From Curtobacterium sp. ER1/6 (lineage in GTDB: Bacteria > Actinomycetota > Actinomycetes > Actinomycetales > Microbacteriaceae), in assembly GCF_001742745.1 (NCBI RefSeq), contig NZ_MJAK01000001.1:124001-188000 (forward strand): a stretch of 64,000 bases of DNA. Reading direction: 5' to 3'. Both the position numbers and the translations under genes were made by a program. The notes beneath the pieces were generated by a model that saw only the letters and a program-made list of their open reading frames with translations, was not told the DNA's origin and ran no database searches. This document shows positions 7,246 through 16,205 of this stretch, piece after piece (the stretch's first letter is position 1; each line of letters starts with the position of its first letter).

Positions 7246-8399
7246 CGGGGTGCCTCCAGGACGACGGTGGTGCCCGATCCCGGGGCGGAGAACAGCTTGG
7301 CATCGCCGCCGACCTCGCGGAGCCGGCTGACCACGCTCTCCTTGAAGCCGAGGCGTTCCGCGCTGACCGCGTCGAGGTCGAAGCCGACGCCGGAGTCCGT
7401 CACCATGGCGCGGACGGTCTCCTGGTCGTGCACGATCGTGACGTGCGCCTCGCCGACGCCGGCGTGCCGACGGACGTTCTCCAGGCACTCGCCGAGCGCG
7501 AGGAGGAACGCATCGAGCACGTGCGACGGGAGCAGGACCTGGCCGGTGCCGTGCCAGCTGACCTCGAGCCCCATCCGGCCGAAGCGCTGCTTCACCGACT
7601 CGAGGGTCTGTCCGAGGGGGGACTCCTCCTCGCGGGTGAGGGAGTAGTCGCCGGACTGCTGGGGCTGCGGGGTCGCGCCGAGGCGAAGGTGTCGGAGCAG
7701 TCGGGCGTCCTCGGCGGCCTGCTCCCGCATGGCCTGCTCGGAGACGCCGACGCCCGAGTGCGCGAGGAGCGTGAGCGTCGCGAGCACGGTGTCGTGGAGG
7801 AGGCGTGCGCCCTGCCGGCGCTGTGCCTCGGTCTCGCTGGCCTGGCGTTCGGCGCGGTGCGCGGTGCCGATGCTCATGATCCGCCGGGCGACCCGGGGGA
7901 TGCTCCGGGCGATCCACACCGACACGACCGCGACGAGCACCCAGCCGAGCACGACCCCGCCGGTCGCACCGGACAGGGGGCTGCCGGACGCCCACGCGAC
8001 CACGCCGACCGCCGCGACGCCCGCGACGATCGTCATCGCGAGACCGACCGGGGTGCCCCGCTGCGCCATGAGCGGTGCGGACAGCGATCCGGCGGCGAGC
8101 GGCACGACGGCACTGGCCACGACGGTCCGCACGTCCGGGTCGGCACCGACGAGCAGGAGCGCGAGGGCGCCCAGCCCGGCGGCGAGCGCGAGGGCGGTCC
8201 ACCAGACGGATCCGTTCGTGCCGAACACGAGGAGGGCCGCGATGAGGACCGCGACGCAGGCGAGGCCGCCGAGGAGCGGCACGAGGGGGACGGCCAGGGA
8301 ACTGACGATCCCGACGACGGAGACCAGGGCACACGTGACGCCGACGACACGGGTGGTGGACCGCAGCAAGCGGTCGCGTTCCTGTGCGATGAAGTCCAT
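7242..8399 (-). CDS. Sensor histidine kinase (HisKA_3/DesK-like)
   Basis: 385 residues. Hydrophobic helices occupy about 17-165, then a dimerisation/phospho-acceptor helix with GARLLHDTVLATL (His202), and an ATPase domain with the N-box ALGECLENVRRHAG and G-box VTDSGVGFD. This is the kinase class that pairs with NarL/FixJ regulators, such as the one encoded two genes downstream. I chose ATG 8399 because AGGA lies 5 bp upstream; an in-frame ATG at 8423 is an alternative. It is the first gene of the kinase-partner-regulator set. The helices suggest sensing within or at the membrane; the signal is unknown. Confidence 0.87.
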   Translation of the reverse strand: MDFIAQERDRLLRSTTRVVGVTCALVSVVGIVSSLAVPLVPLLGGLACVAVLIAALLVFGTNGSVWWTALALAAGLGALALLLVGADPDVRTVVASAVVPLAAGSLSAPLMAQRGTPVGLAMTIVAGVAAVGVVAWASGSPLSGATGGVVLGWVLVAVVSVWIARSIPRVARRIMSIGTAHRAERQASETEAQRRQGARLLHDTVLATLTLLAHSGVGVSEQAMREQAAEDARLLRHLRLGATPQPQQSGDYSLTREEESPLGQTLESVKQRFGRMGLEVSWHGTGQVLLPSHVLDAFLLALGECLENVRRHAGVGEAHVTIVHDQETVRAMVTDSGVGFDLDAVSAERLGFKESVVSRLREVGGDAKLFSAPGSGTTVVLEAPR

Positions 8400-8575
8400 C
8401 GATGTCCTGGTTGGTGACGTCAAGCGGATGTGGAGCGGGTGTTCGGCGGGAAACCGAGCCCCCTTCAGGGGCCTCCGACGACATCATTCCACGAGGGGCA
8501 CCCGTTGAGGGGTGTTCGGCGCGCTGCGGGATTCGGATGGCTGCGGGATCGTTACCGGGCGGAACCGCCCGCGGC
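8400..8575. other. Intergenic region upstream of the kinase operon
   Basis: The gap between the kinase start and the metX stop holds a short GC-rich stem (CGGGC/GCCCG, 8556-8571) that could end metX transcription. Two GGTGTTCGGCG copies lie near 8437 and 8512. No clear promoter is visible. Confidence 0.35.
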
Positions 8576-9775
8576 TCAGTCCAGGAGCCTCCGGAGGTGC
8601 GCCCCCACCGCCTCGTGCTCGATGAGGAACCCGTCGTGCCCGAACTCGCTCTCGAGCACCGCGGCGCGGTCGCCGTCGAGCGTGTCCGGGACGCCGGCCG
8701 CGATCCGGTGCTGGTCCTCGAGCGGGAACAGCCGGTCGCTCGACACCCCGAGCACCAGGGTCCGCGCCGTCACCCGACCGAGCGCCGCCGCGACCCCGCC
8801 CCGACCGGCGCCGACGTCGTGCGAGTCCATCGCGTGGGTGAGGGCGACGTACGACGCGGCGTCGAACCGTCGAGTGAACCGGTTGCCGTGGAAGTCGAGG
8901 TAGCTCTCCACCGAGAAGCGCCCGTCGTCGCCGAGCGGGGAGACGTCGCTCTGCCACGACCGCGCGAAGCGTCCGTTCAGCTCGTCCGGTGCCCGGTAGG
9001 TCATGAGCGCCATCCGCCGCGCGAGGGACAGCCCGCGGTGCGGACCCTCGCCCGCGTCGGCCTCGTGGTGGTCACCGCCGTTGTAGGCGGGATCGGTCTG
9101 GATCGCCGCGCGCTGGAGCGAGTTCGCCGCGATCTGGTCGGCCGTCGTCTGCGCGGTCGTCGCGAGGACGGCGAGCCGCTCCACCCGCGACGGGTGCGTG
9201 ACGGCGAACTCGAGCGCGTGCATGCCGCCCATCGAGCCGCCGACCACCGCCGCGAACACGTCGATGTCGAGGAGGTCGGCCAGCTGCGCCTGCACGTCGA
9301 CCTGGTCGCGCACGGTGACGAACGGGAACCGCGAGCCCCACTCGAGGCCGTCCGGTGCGACGGACGAGGGACCGGTCGTGCCCTGGCAGCCGCCGAGCAC
9401 GTTCGGTGCGACGACGAACCACCGGTCGGTGTCGATCGCGCGCCCCGGCCCGACGACGTCCCCCCACCACCCGGCGGTGCGGTGCCCGGGTCCGGGCGGG
9501 CCGGCGACGTGGGAGTCGCCGGTCATCGCGTGGAGGACGAGGACCGCGTTGTCCCGCGCCGCGTTCAGCTCGCCCCAGGTCTCGTACGCCACCCGGACCG
9601 AGGGGATGCGGCCGCCGCGCACCCACTGCTCGCCGAGCGAGGCGAACCGCCGGGAGCCGGGGTGGTCGCCGGGGCGCCAGGCCCCGGTGGCGGGCGGCTT
9701 GCCGAGCGTCCCGAGCTCGGATCCGGGCACGAGGGTGGACGGGACCGAGTCCTCGGGGATCGTCTGCCAGTCCAT
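8576..9775 (-). CDS. metX: Homoserine O-acetyltransferase
   Basis: A 399-residue alpha/beta-hydrolase-fold enzyme that transfers an acetyl group from acetyl-CoA to homoserine, the first committed step of methionine synthesis. The nucleophile elbow GGSMGGMHALEF carries the catalytic Ser; the Asp lies in the DRLFPLEDQHRIA region and the His in EFGHDGFLIE. VLHAMTGDSHVAG and NVLGGCQGTTGP are family hallmarks. A CAGACT hexamer 7 bp before the ATG and the absence of an SD suggest a leaderless transcript of its own, separate from metY upstream. Homoserine would come from hom, also in this window. Confidence 0.95.
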   Translation of the reverse strand: MDWQTIPEDSVPSTLVPGSELGTLGKPPATGAWRPGDHPGSRRFASLGEQWVRGGRIPSVRVAYETWGELNAARDNAVLVLHAMTGDSHVAGPPGPGHRTAGWWGDVVGPGRAIDTDRWFVVAPNVLGGCQGTTGPSSVAPDGLEWGSRFPFVTVRDQVDVQAQLADLLDIDVFAAVVGGSMGGMHALEFAVTHPSRVERLAVLATTAQTTADQIAANSLQRAAIQTDPAYNGGDHHEADAGEGPHRGLSLARRMALMTYRAPDELNGRFARSWQSDVSPLGDDGRFSVESYLDFHGNRFTRRFDAASYVALTHAMDSHDVGAGRGGVAAALGRVTARTLVLGVSSDRLFPLEDQHRIAAGVPDTLDGDRAAVLESEFGHDGFLIEHEAVGAHLRRLLD

Positions 9776-9822
9776 CGCGTCCAGTCTGCCGGGAGGCGCG
9801 CCCCACCTCCGCCGTGTTACGT

Positions 9823-9853
9823 CACCCCCGTCTCGCGGAGCGGAACGGGGGTG
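9823..9853 (-). terminator. Hairpin between metY and metX
   Basis: Nine-bp arms CACCCCCGT/ACGGGGGTG (9823-9831 and 9845-9853, 13-nt loop) lie 3 bp past the metY stop on the minus strand. This probably ends the metY transcript before the separate metX promoter. Confidence 0.6.
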
Positions 9854-9855
9854 CG

Positions 9856-11187
9856 TCAGGCGCGCAGGCCCTCCTGCGAGACGGCACGCGCGGCCGCGAG
9901 CCCCGCCTCGAGGTCGGCGCGCAGGTCCTCGACGTTCTCGATGCCGACCGACAGCCGCACGAGCCCCGGGGTGACCCCCGTGGTGAGCTGCTGCTCGGGC
10001 GTCAGCTGCGAGTGGGTCGTCGACGCCGGGTGGATCACGAGCGAGCGCACGTCGCCGATGTTCGCCAGGTGCGAGAACAGCCGCAGCTCGTCGACGAACG
10101 CCCGACCGGCGGACACGCCGCCCTTCAGCTCGAAGGACAGGACCGCACCGACGCCCCGGGGCGCGTACTTCGTCGCCGCGGCGTACCAGGGCGAGGTGGG
10201 CAGGCCCGCGTACGACACCGACGCGACGTCCGGGTGCCGGTCGAGCCACTCGGCGATCTCCTGCGCGTTCGACACGTGCCGCTCGATGCGCAGCGACAGC
10301 GTCTCGATGCCCTGCAGCAGTGCGAAGGCGGTGTCGGGCGAGTTCGACGCGCCGAGGTCGCGGAGCAGCTGCACCCGGGCCTTCACGACGTAGGCGAGCT
10401 CGTTGCCGACGGCCTGCGCGAACACGGCACCGTGGTACGAGGGGTCGGGGGAGTTGAACTCCGGGAACCGCTCGGCGTGCTCCGACCAGGCGAAGCGGCC
10501 GCCGTCGACGATGACGCCGCCGATCACCGTGCCGTGACCGCCGAGGAACTTCGTCGCCGAGTGCACGACGATGTCGGCCCCGTGCTCGAAGGGTCGGATG
10601 AGGTACGGCGTCGCGATCGTGTTGTCGACGATGAGCGGCAGCCCGGACTCGTGCGCGACGCTGCTGACGCCGGCGATGTCGAGGACGTTGATGCGCGGGT
10701 TGCCGATCGTCTCCGCGAAGAACAGCTTCGTGTTCGGTCGGACGGCGCGGCGCCACTCCTCGAGGTCGTCCTGGTCCTCGACGAAGGTCGTCTCGATGCC
10801 GAGCTTCGCGAGCGTGTACTTGAACAGGTTGTACGTGCCGCCGTAGATCGACGACGAGGACACGATGTGGTCGCCGGCACCCGCGATGTTGAGCACCGCG
10901 TAGGTCTCCGCGGCCTGGCCGCTCGACACCAGGAGCGCGCCCGTGCCGCCCTCGAGCGCGGCGATCCGCTGCTCGACGACGTCGTTCGTCGGGTTCATGA
11001 TCCGCGAGTAGATGTTGCCCGGCCGCGCCAGCGCGAAGAGGTCGCGGGCGTGGTCCGAGTCCTCGAACACGTACGAGGTCGTCTTGTAGATCGGCGTCGC
11101 CCGCGCGCCCGTCGTCGGGTCGGGCTGCGCGCCGGCGTGGACCTGCGTCGTCTCGAACCGCCAGGCGGCGGCGTCGTTCGTGCTCAT
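9856..11187 (-). CDS. metY: O-acetylhomoserine sulfhydrylase (PLP-dependent)
   Basis: 443 residues of the Cys/Met-metabolism PLP family. The Schiff-base lysine lies in VVHSATKFLGGHG. TTQVHAGAQPDPTTGARATP at the N-terminus and SYVFEDSDHARDLFAL are typical of O-acetylhomoserine aminocarboxypropyltransferases. It converts acetylhomoserine plus sulfide to homocysteine (direct sulfhydrylation), using the product of metX next door. AGGAG lies 5 bp before the ATG. No SAM-riboswitch architecture was recognised in the 150-bp upstream region. Confidence 0.95.
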   Translation of the reverse strand: MSTNDAAAWRFETTQVHAGAQPDPTTGARATPIYKTTSYVFEDSDHARDLFALARPGNIYSRIMNPTNDVVEQRIAALEGGTGALLVSSGQAAETYAVLNIAGAGDHIVSSSSIYGGTYNLFKYTLAKLGIETTFVEDQDDLEEWRRAVRPNTKLFFAETIGNPRINVLDIAGVSSVAHESGLPLIVDNTIATPYLIRPFEHGADIVVHSATKFLGGHGTVIGGVIVDGGRFAWSEHAERFPEFNSPDPSYHGAVFAQAVGNELAYVVKARVQLLRDLGASNSPDTAFALLQGIETLSLRIERHVSNAQEIAEWLDRHPDVASVSYAGLPTSPWYAAATKYAPRGVGAVLSFELKGGVSAGRAFVDELRLFSHLANIGDVRSLVIHPASTTHSQLTPEQQLTTGVTPGLVRLSVGIENVEDLRADLEAGLAAARAVSQEGLRA

Positions 11188-11355
11188 CGGTGCTCCTGTC
11201 GGGTCTTGGCGGTCGTCGGGTCGCGGGTGCCGGCCGGGAGGCCCGGTGCGGCGTTGCGACGTCCGTCACGGTACGCAGGTGACCGGCCGGGCACCAGCGC
11301 GCCCGCCGCGCGACGTAACGCGCGCGCCGGACGCGGGCCGCGCCTCCCGTCCGGG

Positions 11356-12453
11356 TCAGCGGCCGGCGACGTCCCGGCGGAACAGCCAGTCGACCTTCGG
11401 CTCGAGCAGCCACCGCATCCCGCGCCGCACGAACGGCTGCGCCAGGAACAGGCTGACCGCGCAGGCGACCGCGACCATGAGGAGCACGTACGGCCAGGCG
11501 GAGTGCTCGCCGGCCAGGATCCCGGACTCGCGGATCGGGTAGAGCACGAACGTGTGGAGCAGGTAGACGGACATCGTCGCGGCGCCGAAGCGGGTGATCC
11601 AGACCGTGCGGCGGGGGACCAGCAGCAGGAACGACGCGGTCAGCAGCGTCGCCAGCAGCACCAGGCCGAGCCGCACGCCACCCGCCCACCAGGCGTCCTC
11701 GCCCAGGCCCGAGTACGAGTCGTCGTAGAAGAACCAGTGGTGCAGGTCGAAGTCCGCGAACTGCGGGATGAACAGCAGGCACGCCGCGGCCCACGCGGCG
11801 AAGACCGCGGCCGCCGCGATCCGTACCCGCACGACCGTGCGCCGCGGGGCCTCGTACCAGCGGTCGAACACGCCCCACTCCTTGACCTGCCAGCCGAGCA
11901 GGAAGAACGGCAGCAGGCTGATCGCGCGACCGAGCGAGAACGTCGAGTCGACGTTGTCGAGGTACCCGACGCCGACGCTCAGCGCCAGGGCCCAGACGAG
12001 CGGCCACCGCAGGATCGCCAGGTACGGCAGGATCAGCCGGAAGATCCCGAGCGCGAGCAGGAACCACAGCGTCCAGGTCGGCTTCGTCGGGTTGAACTCC
12101 TTGCCGCCCTCGACCACGGCCTGCACCACGGTCCAGATCGTCTGCATGACGATGTACGGCACGACGATGTCCGTGAAGGTCCGACGCATCCGGGCGGCGG
12201 TGGGGGTGGCCGCGGACGAGAAGTACCCGCTGATGACGCCGAACGCCGGCATGTGGAACGCGTAGATGAACGTGTAGAGCGCCAGGGCGTGCTCGCTGCC
12301 CGCCGTCTGCCGCTGGATCGCGTGCCCGATGACGACCAGGGTGACCGCGACGAAGCGCGCCGTGTCCCACATCGGGATGCGGCGGGGCGCGCGGCCGGGC
12401 TCGAGCGGCGTCGCCGGGGCCGCGGGCGCTGGGGGAGCGGCGTCCGTCGTCAT
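11356..12453 (-). CDS. Acyltransferase family 3 (OafA/fucose 4-O-acetylase-like) membrane protein
   Basis: 365 residues with about ten transmembrane helices. The first helix contains MWDTARFVAVTLVVIGHAIQ; the Arg and His of this RxxA..xxVxxxH block are the conserved active-site region of membrane-bound O-acyltransferases. FHMPAFGVISGYFSS follows, also typical. The proline/alanine-rich N-terminus is cytoplasmic. Such enzymes O-acetylate cell-surface glycans or exopolysaccharides. TACCGT ends 8 bp before the ATG with no SD, suggesting leaderless expression. The neighbours (methionine genes, SDR) give no hint of the substrate. Confidence 0.82.
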   Translation of the reverse strand: MTTDAAPPAPAAPATPLEPGRAPRRIPMWDTARFVAVTLVVIGHAIQRQTAGSEHALALYTFIYAFHMPAFGVISGYFSSAATPTAARMRRTFTDIVVPYIVMQTIWTVVQAVVEGGKEFNPTKPTWTLWFLLALGIFRLILPYLAILRWPLVWALALSVGVGYLDNVDSTFSLGRAISLLPFFLLGWQVKEWGVFDRWYEAPRRTVVRVRIAAAAVFAAWAAACLLFIPQFADFDLHHWFFYDDSYSGLGEDAWWAGGVRLGLVLLATLLTASFLLLVPRRTVWITRFGAATMSVYLLHTFVLYPIRESGILAGEHSAWPYVLLMVAVACAVSLFLAQPFVRRGMRWLLEPKVDWLFRRDVAGR

Positions 12454-12577
12454 GGTCGGTCACGGTACCGGACGGCCCGCTCGGCGGTCCGGGCCGGGCC
12501 CGCCCGCTCGTCGGGCCGGGCAGGGCCCGCTCGCTCGCCGGATCGGTACGGTGGGAGATCGACACCCTGGAGGACCC

Positions 12578-13372
12578 ATGCCGTCACGTCCCGACACCAC
12601 CGAGCGCCTCGCCGTCGTCACCGGCGCGAGCTCCGGCATCGGCGCCGCCACCGTCCGGCTGTTCCGCGCCCACGGCTGGCAGGTGCTCGCCGTCGCCCGT
12701 CGGCTGGAGAAGCTCGAGGCGCTCGCCGCGGAGACCGGGGCCCAGGTGCTGGTGGCCGACGTGACCGACGCCGACGCGGTCGCGGCGCTCGCCGAGCGGG
12801 TCGACGGACTCGGCGGCGCCGACGTCCTCGTCAACAACGCCGGTGGCGCACTCGGCTCGGCGAGCGTGGAGGAGTCCGACGTCGACGACTGGCGGGCGAT
12901 GTTCGAGGTGAACGTCATCGGCACCAAGCGCGTCACCGCCGCGCTCCTGCCGCAGCTCCGCCGTCGCGCGACGACCGCCGGTGTCGCCGACGTCGTCACC
13001 GTGACGAGCACGGCCGGCCACGTGGCGTACGAGAACGGCGGCGGGTACAACGCCGCGAAGTTCGCCGAGCACGCGCTGGTCGCCGCCCTCCGGCTCGAGC
13101 TGAACGGCGAGCCGCTCCGCGTGGTGGAGATCGCCCCGGGCCTGGTGAAGACCGACGAGTTCGCCCTCACGCGGTTCCGTGGGGACCGGGAGAAGGCCGC
13201 CGCCGTCTACGCCGACGTGCCGGAGCCGCTCGTGGCCGACGACGTCGCCGTGGCGATCGTGCACGCGGTCGAGCTGCCGGCGCACGTCAACCTCGACCTG
13301 GTCACCGTGCGGCCCGTCGCCCAGTCCGCCCAGCACAAGCTCGCGCGCGGACCGCTCACCCCGCGCAGCTGA
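12578..13372 (+). CDS. Short-chain dehydrogenase/reductase
   Basis: 264 residues with all classical SDR motifs: the cofactor loop VTGASSGIGAAT at about residue 14, NNAGG, the catalytic Ser in VTSTAGH and the YNAAK dyad. It resembles the YdfG-like serine/3-hydroxy acid dehydrogenases that use NADP, because an Arg-Arg pair follows the second strand (AVARRLEKL). GGAGGA lies 4 bp before the ATG. The substrate cannot be assigned from context. Confidence 0.87.
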   Translation: MPSRPDTTERLAVVTGASSGIGAATVRLFRAHGWQVLAVARRLEKLEALAAETGAQVLVADVTDADAVAALAERVDGLGGADVLVNNAGGALGSASVEESDVDDWRAMFEVNVIGTKRVTAALLPQLRRRATTAGVADVVTVTSTAGHVAYENGGGYNAAKFAEHALVAALRLELNGEPLRVVEIAPGLVKTDEFALTRFRGDREKAAAVYADVPEPLVADDVAVAIVHAVELPAHVNLDLVTVRPVAQSAQHKLARGPLTPRS

Positions 13373-13511
13373 GCGCGGCCGCCCGGCGCCGCTGCAGCGG
13401 TCGTCGCCGCGGCCGCTGCCGGTGCGCGGGTGGGACGGCGCCGGAATCCCGGCACGCGCGGCGGTGGTGCACGGGTCGCGGCGGCGGGGTCCCTGCCGGT
13501 ACCGTGGGCGG

Positions 13512-14045
13512 ATGCCGATCAGCAGCGAACCCGGGTCAGCCGCACAGGCTCCCTCGACCGTGACCGTGACGAGCGGGCCCGAGGTGCTCGGTTGGCTGGA
13601 GTTCGGCGACGCCGCTCGGCTGCTCGCCAAGGACGTCCTGTCGTCCGGCTTCGAGCCCGAGGTCGTCGTGGCGGTGGCCCGCGGCGGGCTGATCATCGCC
13701 GGTGCGGTCGCGTACGCGCTCGGCACCAAGGAGTGCGGCTCGATCAACGTCGAGTTCTACACGGACGTCGAGCAGCGCCTCGAGGAGCCCGTCATCCTGT
13801 CGCCCGCGCTCGACGCCCCGAGCCTCGCCGGCAAGCGCGTCCTGGTCGTCGACGACGTGTCCGACTCGGGCCGCACGCTGCGCCTGGTCGTCGACATCAT
13901 CCGCAACGCCGGTGCCGACGTCCGGAGCGCCTGCCTCTACTCGAAGCCCGGCACCGTGCTCGAACCCGACCACGTCTGGCGCCGCGTCGACGGGTGGATC
14001 ACCTTCCCGTGGAGCGCCCTCGCACCGGTGACGGCCGAGTCGTGA
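13512..14045 (+). CDS. Phosphoribosyltransferase-domain protein
   Basis: 177 residues with a single PRTase fold. VVVAVARGGLIIAGAVAYAL is the early loop, and VLVVDDVSDSGRTLRLVVD is the PRPP-binding motif (two acidic residues then DSGRT). It belongs with the xanthine/hypoxanthine-type PRTases widespread in actinobacteria; the base used is not known. TACCGT (13500-13505) ends 6 bp before the ATG without an SD, so the message is probably leaderless. It is translationally coupled to the next gene through a GTGA overlap (14042-14045). Confidence 0.85.
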   Translation: MPISSEPGSAAQAPSTVTVTSGPEVLGWLEFGDAARLLAKDVLSSGFEPEVVVAVARGGLIIAGAVAYALGTKECGSINVEFYTDVEQRLEEPVILSPALDAPSLAGKRVLVVDDVSDSGRTLRLVVDIIRNAGADVRSACLYSKPGTVLEPDHVWRRVDGWITFPWSALAPVTAES

Positions 14046-14761
14046 GCATCCACCTCGTCGGCGGCGGACCCCTCGTCGCCGCGGACGTCGCCGCGCCGTT
14101 CCTCGCCGGGGCCACCGCCCGTTCCGCCGCGGTCGGCCGGAGCGTGCCCCGCATCGCCCTGCTCTCCGTGGCCGGCGCCTCCGGTGCCTCGCCGTCGTCG
14201 ACCGCGGACATCGCCGAGGTCCTCGGCGGCGCTCGACAGGCCGAGGTCCTGGTGACCGAGGTCGCCCCGGGCGAGGTCTTCGCCACGACGGTCCTGAGCG
14301 ACGTCGACGCACTCGTGGTGGGCGGCGGCGTCACCCCGCACTACCTCGAGGCGATCCAGCCGCTCGTCGACCAGATCCGGCTGCTCGTCTCCGACGGCCT
14401 GCCGTACCTCGGGTACTCGGCGGGCGCGATGGTCGCCGCCGACCGTGCCCTGGTGGGCGGCTGGCGCATCGGTGGCGTCGAGGTCTGCCCCGAGGAGGCC
14501 TCCGAGGGTCTCGACGAGGTCGAGCTGCGCGAGGGCCTCGGGCTCGTCGACCTGACAATCGACGTGCACGCAGTGCAGGCCGGCACGCTCGCCCGGCTGA
14601 TCGCGGCGGCCGAGGCCGAGTTCGTGACCGCCGGGCTCGCCGTCGACGAGGACACCGCGCTGGTCGTCGGCGAGGGCGCACTCGAGGTCCGCGGCACCGG
14701 CAGCGTCTGGCGCGTCGTGGCCGGCGACGAGACCGTCTCCGTCGCCACCATGGGCGCCTAG
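14042..14761 (+). CDS. Peptidase S51/dipeptidase E-like (type 1 glutamine amidotransferase fold)
   Basis: 239 residues. The nucleophile elbow is [11 protein letters not shown], with Ser where amidotransferases have Cys, as in S51 dipeptidase E and cyanophycinase. [14 protein letters not shown] provides the preceding loop. A His in [15 protein letters not shown] may complete the triad. The GTG start overlaps the PRTase stop by 4 bp, which fixes it and implies co-translation. Aspartyl-dipeptide cleavage is the family activity; the functional link with the PRTase is unknown. Confidence 0.8.
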   Translation: MSIHLVGGGPLVAADVAAPFLAGATARSAAVGRSVPRIALLSVAGASGASPSSTADIAEVLGGARQAEVLVTEVAPGEVFATTVLSDVDALVVGGGVTPHYLEAIQPLVDQIRLLVSDGLPYLGYSAGAMVAADRALVGGWRIGGVEVCPEEASEGLDEVELREGLGLVDLTIDVHAVQAGTLARLIAAAEAEFVTAGLAVDEDTALVVGEGALEVRGTGSVWRVVAGDETVSVATMGA

Positions 14762-14765
14762 GCGC

Positions 14766-15446
14766 GTGCGACCCCGGCCGCTCGCCGAGCTCGTCGACCC
14801 CGGCTGGGCCGAGGCGCTCGCGCCCGTCGAGGACGACGTCCACCGCATGGGTGACTGGCTCCGCGAGGAGGTCGCCGCCGGCCGGCACTACCTGCCCTCG
14901 GGGGAGAACGTGCTCCGCGCGTTCACGCAGCCGTTCGCCGACGTGAAGGTCCTCGTCGTCGGGCAGGACCCGTACCCGACGCCCGGCAACCCGATCGGGC
15001 TCTCCTTCGCGGTCGACCCGCACGTCCGACCGGTGCCCCGCAGCCTGGCGAACATCTACCGGGAGCTGCACGACGACCTCGGCGTGACGCCCCCGGAGCA
15101 CGGTGACCTCCGGGCGTGGTCCGAGCAGGGCGTGCTGCTGCTCAACCGAGTGCTGACCGTGGAGGCCGGGGCCGCCGGCAGTCACCGCGGCAAGGGGTGG
15201 GAGGCCGTCACCGACCAGGCCGTCCGCGCCCTCGTCGCCCGTGGCACCCCGCTCGTCGCCGTGCTCTGGGGCGCGCAGGCCGCCTCGGTCCGGCCGCTGC
15301 TCGGTGACACCCCCGTGGTGGCGTCCGCGCACCCGTCGCCCCTGAGCGCGTCGCGCGGGTTCTTCGGCAGCCGCCCCTTCTCGCAGGTCGACGCGCTGCT
15401 CCGCGAGCAGAGTGCCGAGCCCGTCGACTGGACGCTGCCCGCCTGA
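14766..15446 (+). CDS. ung: Uracil-DNA glycosylase, family 1
   Basis: 226 residues. It removes uracil from DNA as the first step of base-excision repair. The water-activating motif reads [19 protein letters not shown] (Asp catalytic), with Pro where E. coli has His, as commonly seen in actinobacteria. The C-terminal motif [17 protein letters not shown] supplies the catalytic His and the minor-groove loop. The start is GTG, 4 bp after the upstream stop, so it probably belongs to the same transcript as the PRTase/S51 pair. Confidence 0.95.
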   Translation: MRPRPLAELVDPGWAEALAPVEDDVHRMGDWLREEVAAGRHYLPSGENVLRAFTQPFADVKVLVVGQDPYPTPGNPIGLSFAVDPHVRPVPRSLANIYRELHDDLGVTPPEHGDLRAWSEQGVLLLNRVLTVEAGAAGSHRGKGWEAVTDQAVRALVARGTPLVAVLWGAQAASVRPLLGDTPVVASAHPSPLSASRGFFGSRPFSQVDALLREQSAEPVDWTLPA

Positions 15447-15486
15447 CCGCGGTGCCGTCGGGGTAGTGGACAGTAGGCTCGGTCGC

Positions 15487-16092
15487 GTGCTCGAGGAGGA
15501 ATACCAGCGACGGCGTGTCCTGCCCCGCCACCTGCGTGCGCCCGTCCCCGCCGAGGCGGCGTTCACGTACACGATCCGTGCCGCCGAACCGCGGGACCTG
15601 CCCGACGTCCGCGAGATCCACACGCACTACGTCCGGAACTCGTCGGTGACCTTCGACCCGTCCGCCTTCACCTTCGCCCGGTGGAAGCAGCGCTACGACG
15701 AGGTCCGTCGCCGCGGCCTGCCGTTCCTCGTCGCCGAGAACCCCTCGGGCCAGATCCTCGGCTACGCGCTCGTCGACCCGTGGAACCCCCGCGACCGGTC
15801 GAACCACGTGGTCGAGGACTCGATCTACCTCGGTGCCGCCTCCGGTGGCAAGGGGCTCGGCCGGGCCCTCATGGAGGCGCTGCTCGACGAGTGCCGCGCC
15901 GCCGGCGTCCGGGAGGTCATCGCCGTCATCGCCGACCGCCAGGCCGAGGCCTCGATCCGCCTGCACGAGCGGCTCGGGTTCGAGGAGGTCGGCCGCATGG
16001 GGAAGGTCGGGTTCAAGTACGACCGCTGGCTCGGCACCGTGACGATGCGGCTCCGCCTGCGCGGCCCGCGGCTCTTCCGCGCCCGTCGCTGA
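15487..16092 (+). CDS. GNAT N-acetyltransferase (phosphinothricin acetyltransferase-like)
   Basis: 201 residues. The GNAT core covers about 35-190: IRAAEPRDLPDVREIHTHYV, YLGAASGGKGLGRALMEALL (acetyl-CoA pyrophosphate loop, Q/RxxGxG/A type) and SIRLHERLGFEEVGRMGKVG. These resemble phosphinothricin/methionine-sulfone acetyltransferases. A TAGGCT hexamer (15474-15479) ends 7 bp before the GTG and no SD is present, so translation is probably leaderless. A 30-residue N-terminal extension rich in Glu/Arg precedes the domain. The substrate is unproven. Confidence 0.85.
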   Translation: MLEEEYQRRRVLPRHLRAPVPAEAAFTYTIRAAEPRDLPDVREIHTHYVRNSSVTFDPSAFTFARWKQRYDEVRRRGLPFLVAENPSGQILGYALVDPWNPRDRSNHVVEDSIYLGAASGGKGLGRALMEALLDECRAAGVREVIAVIADRQAEASIRLHERLGFEEVGRMGKVGFKYDRWLGTVTMRLRLRGPRLFRARR

Positions 16093-16126
16093 CGCCGGAA
16101 GCGCCGCGAGACGCCGCCGGATGCGG

Positions 16127-16155
16127 CGAGACGCCGCCGGGCGTGCGGCGTCTCG
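16127..16155 (+). terminator. Hairpin after the GNAT gene
   Basis: Eleven-bp arms CGAGACGCCGC/GCGGCGTCTCG (16127-16137, 16145-16155; 7-nt loop) lie 35 bp past the GNAT stop. Extra direct copies of GCGAGACGCCGCCGG nearby allow alternative pairing. Confidence 0.6.
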
Positions 16156-16205
16156 GACCCCTGGACGGCGTCTCGCGTCGACGCCACCGTCTCGCGTCGC
16201 GACCC

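Noticed and set aside
11188-11340. Possible SAM riboswitch upstream of metY
   Set aside because: The region is only about 150 bp and I could not find the conserved junctions of SAM-I, SAM-II or SAM-IV; AGGAG directly precedes the start. A covariance-model search would be decisive.
11223-11355. A complete GGGAGGC hairpin between metY and the acyltransferase
   Set aside because: Single arms (GGCCGGGAGGC near 11231 and CGCCTCCCGTCCGG near 11341) are present, but they are about 100 bp apart and pair only partly, so I did not list them as a family member.
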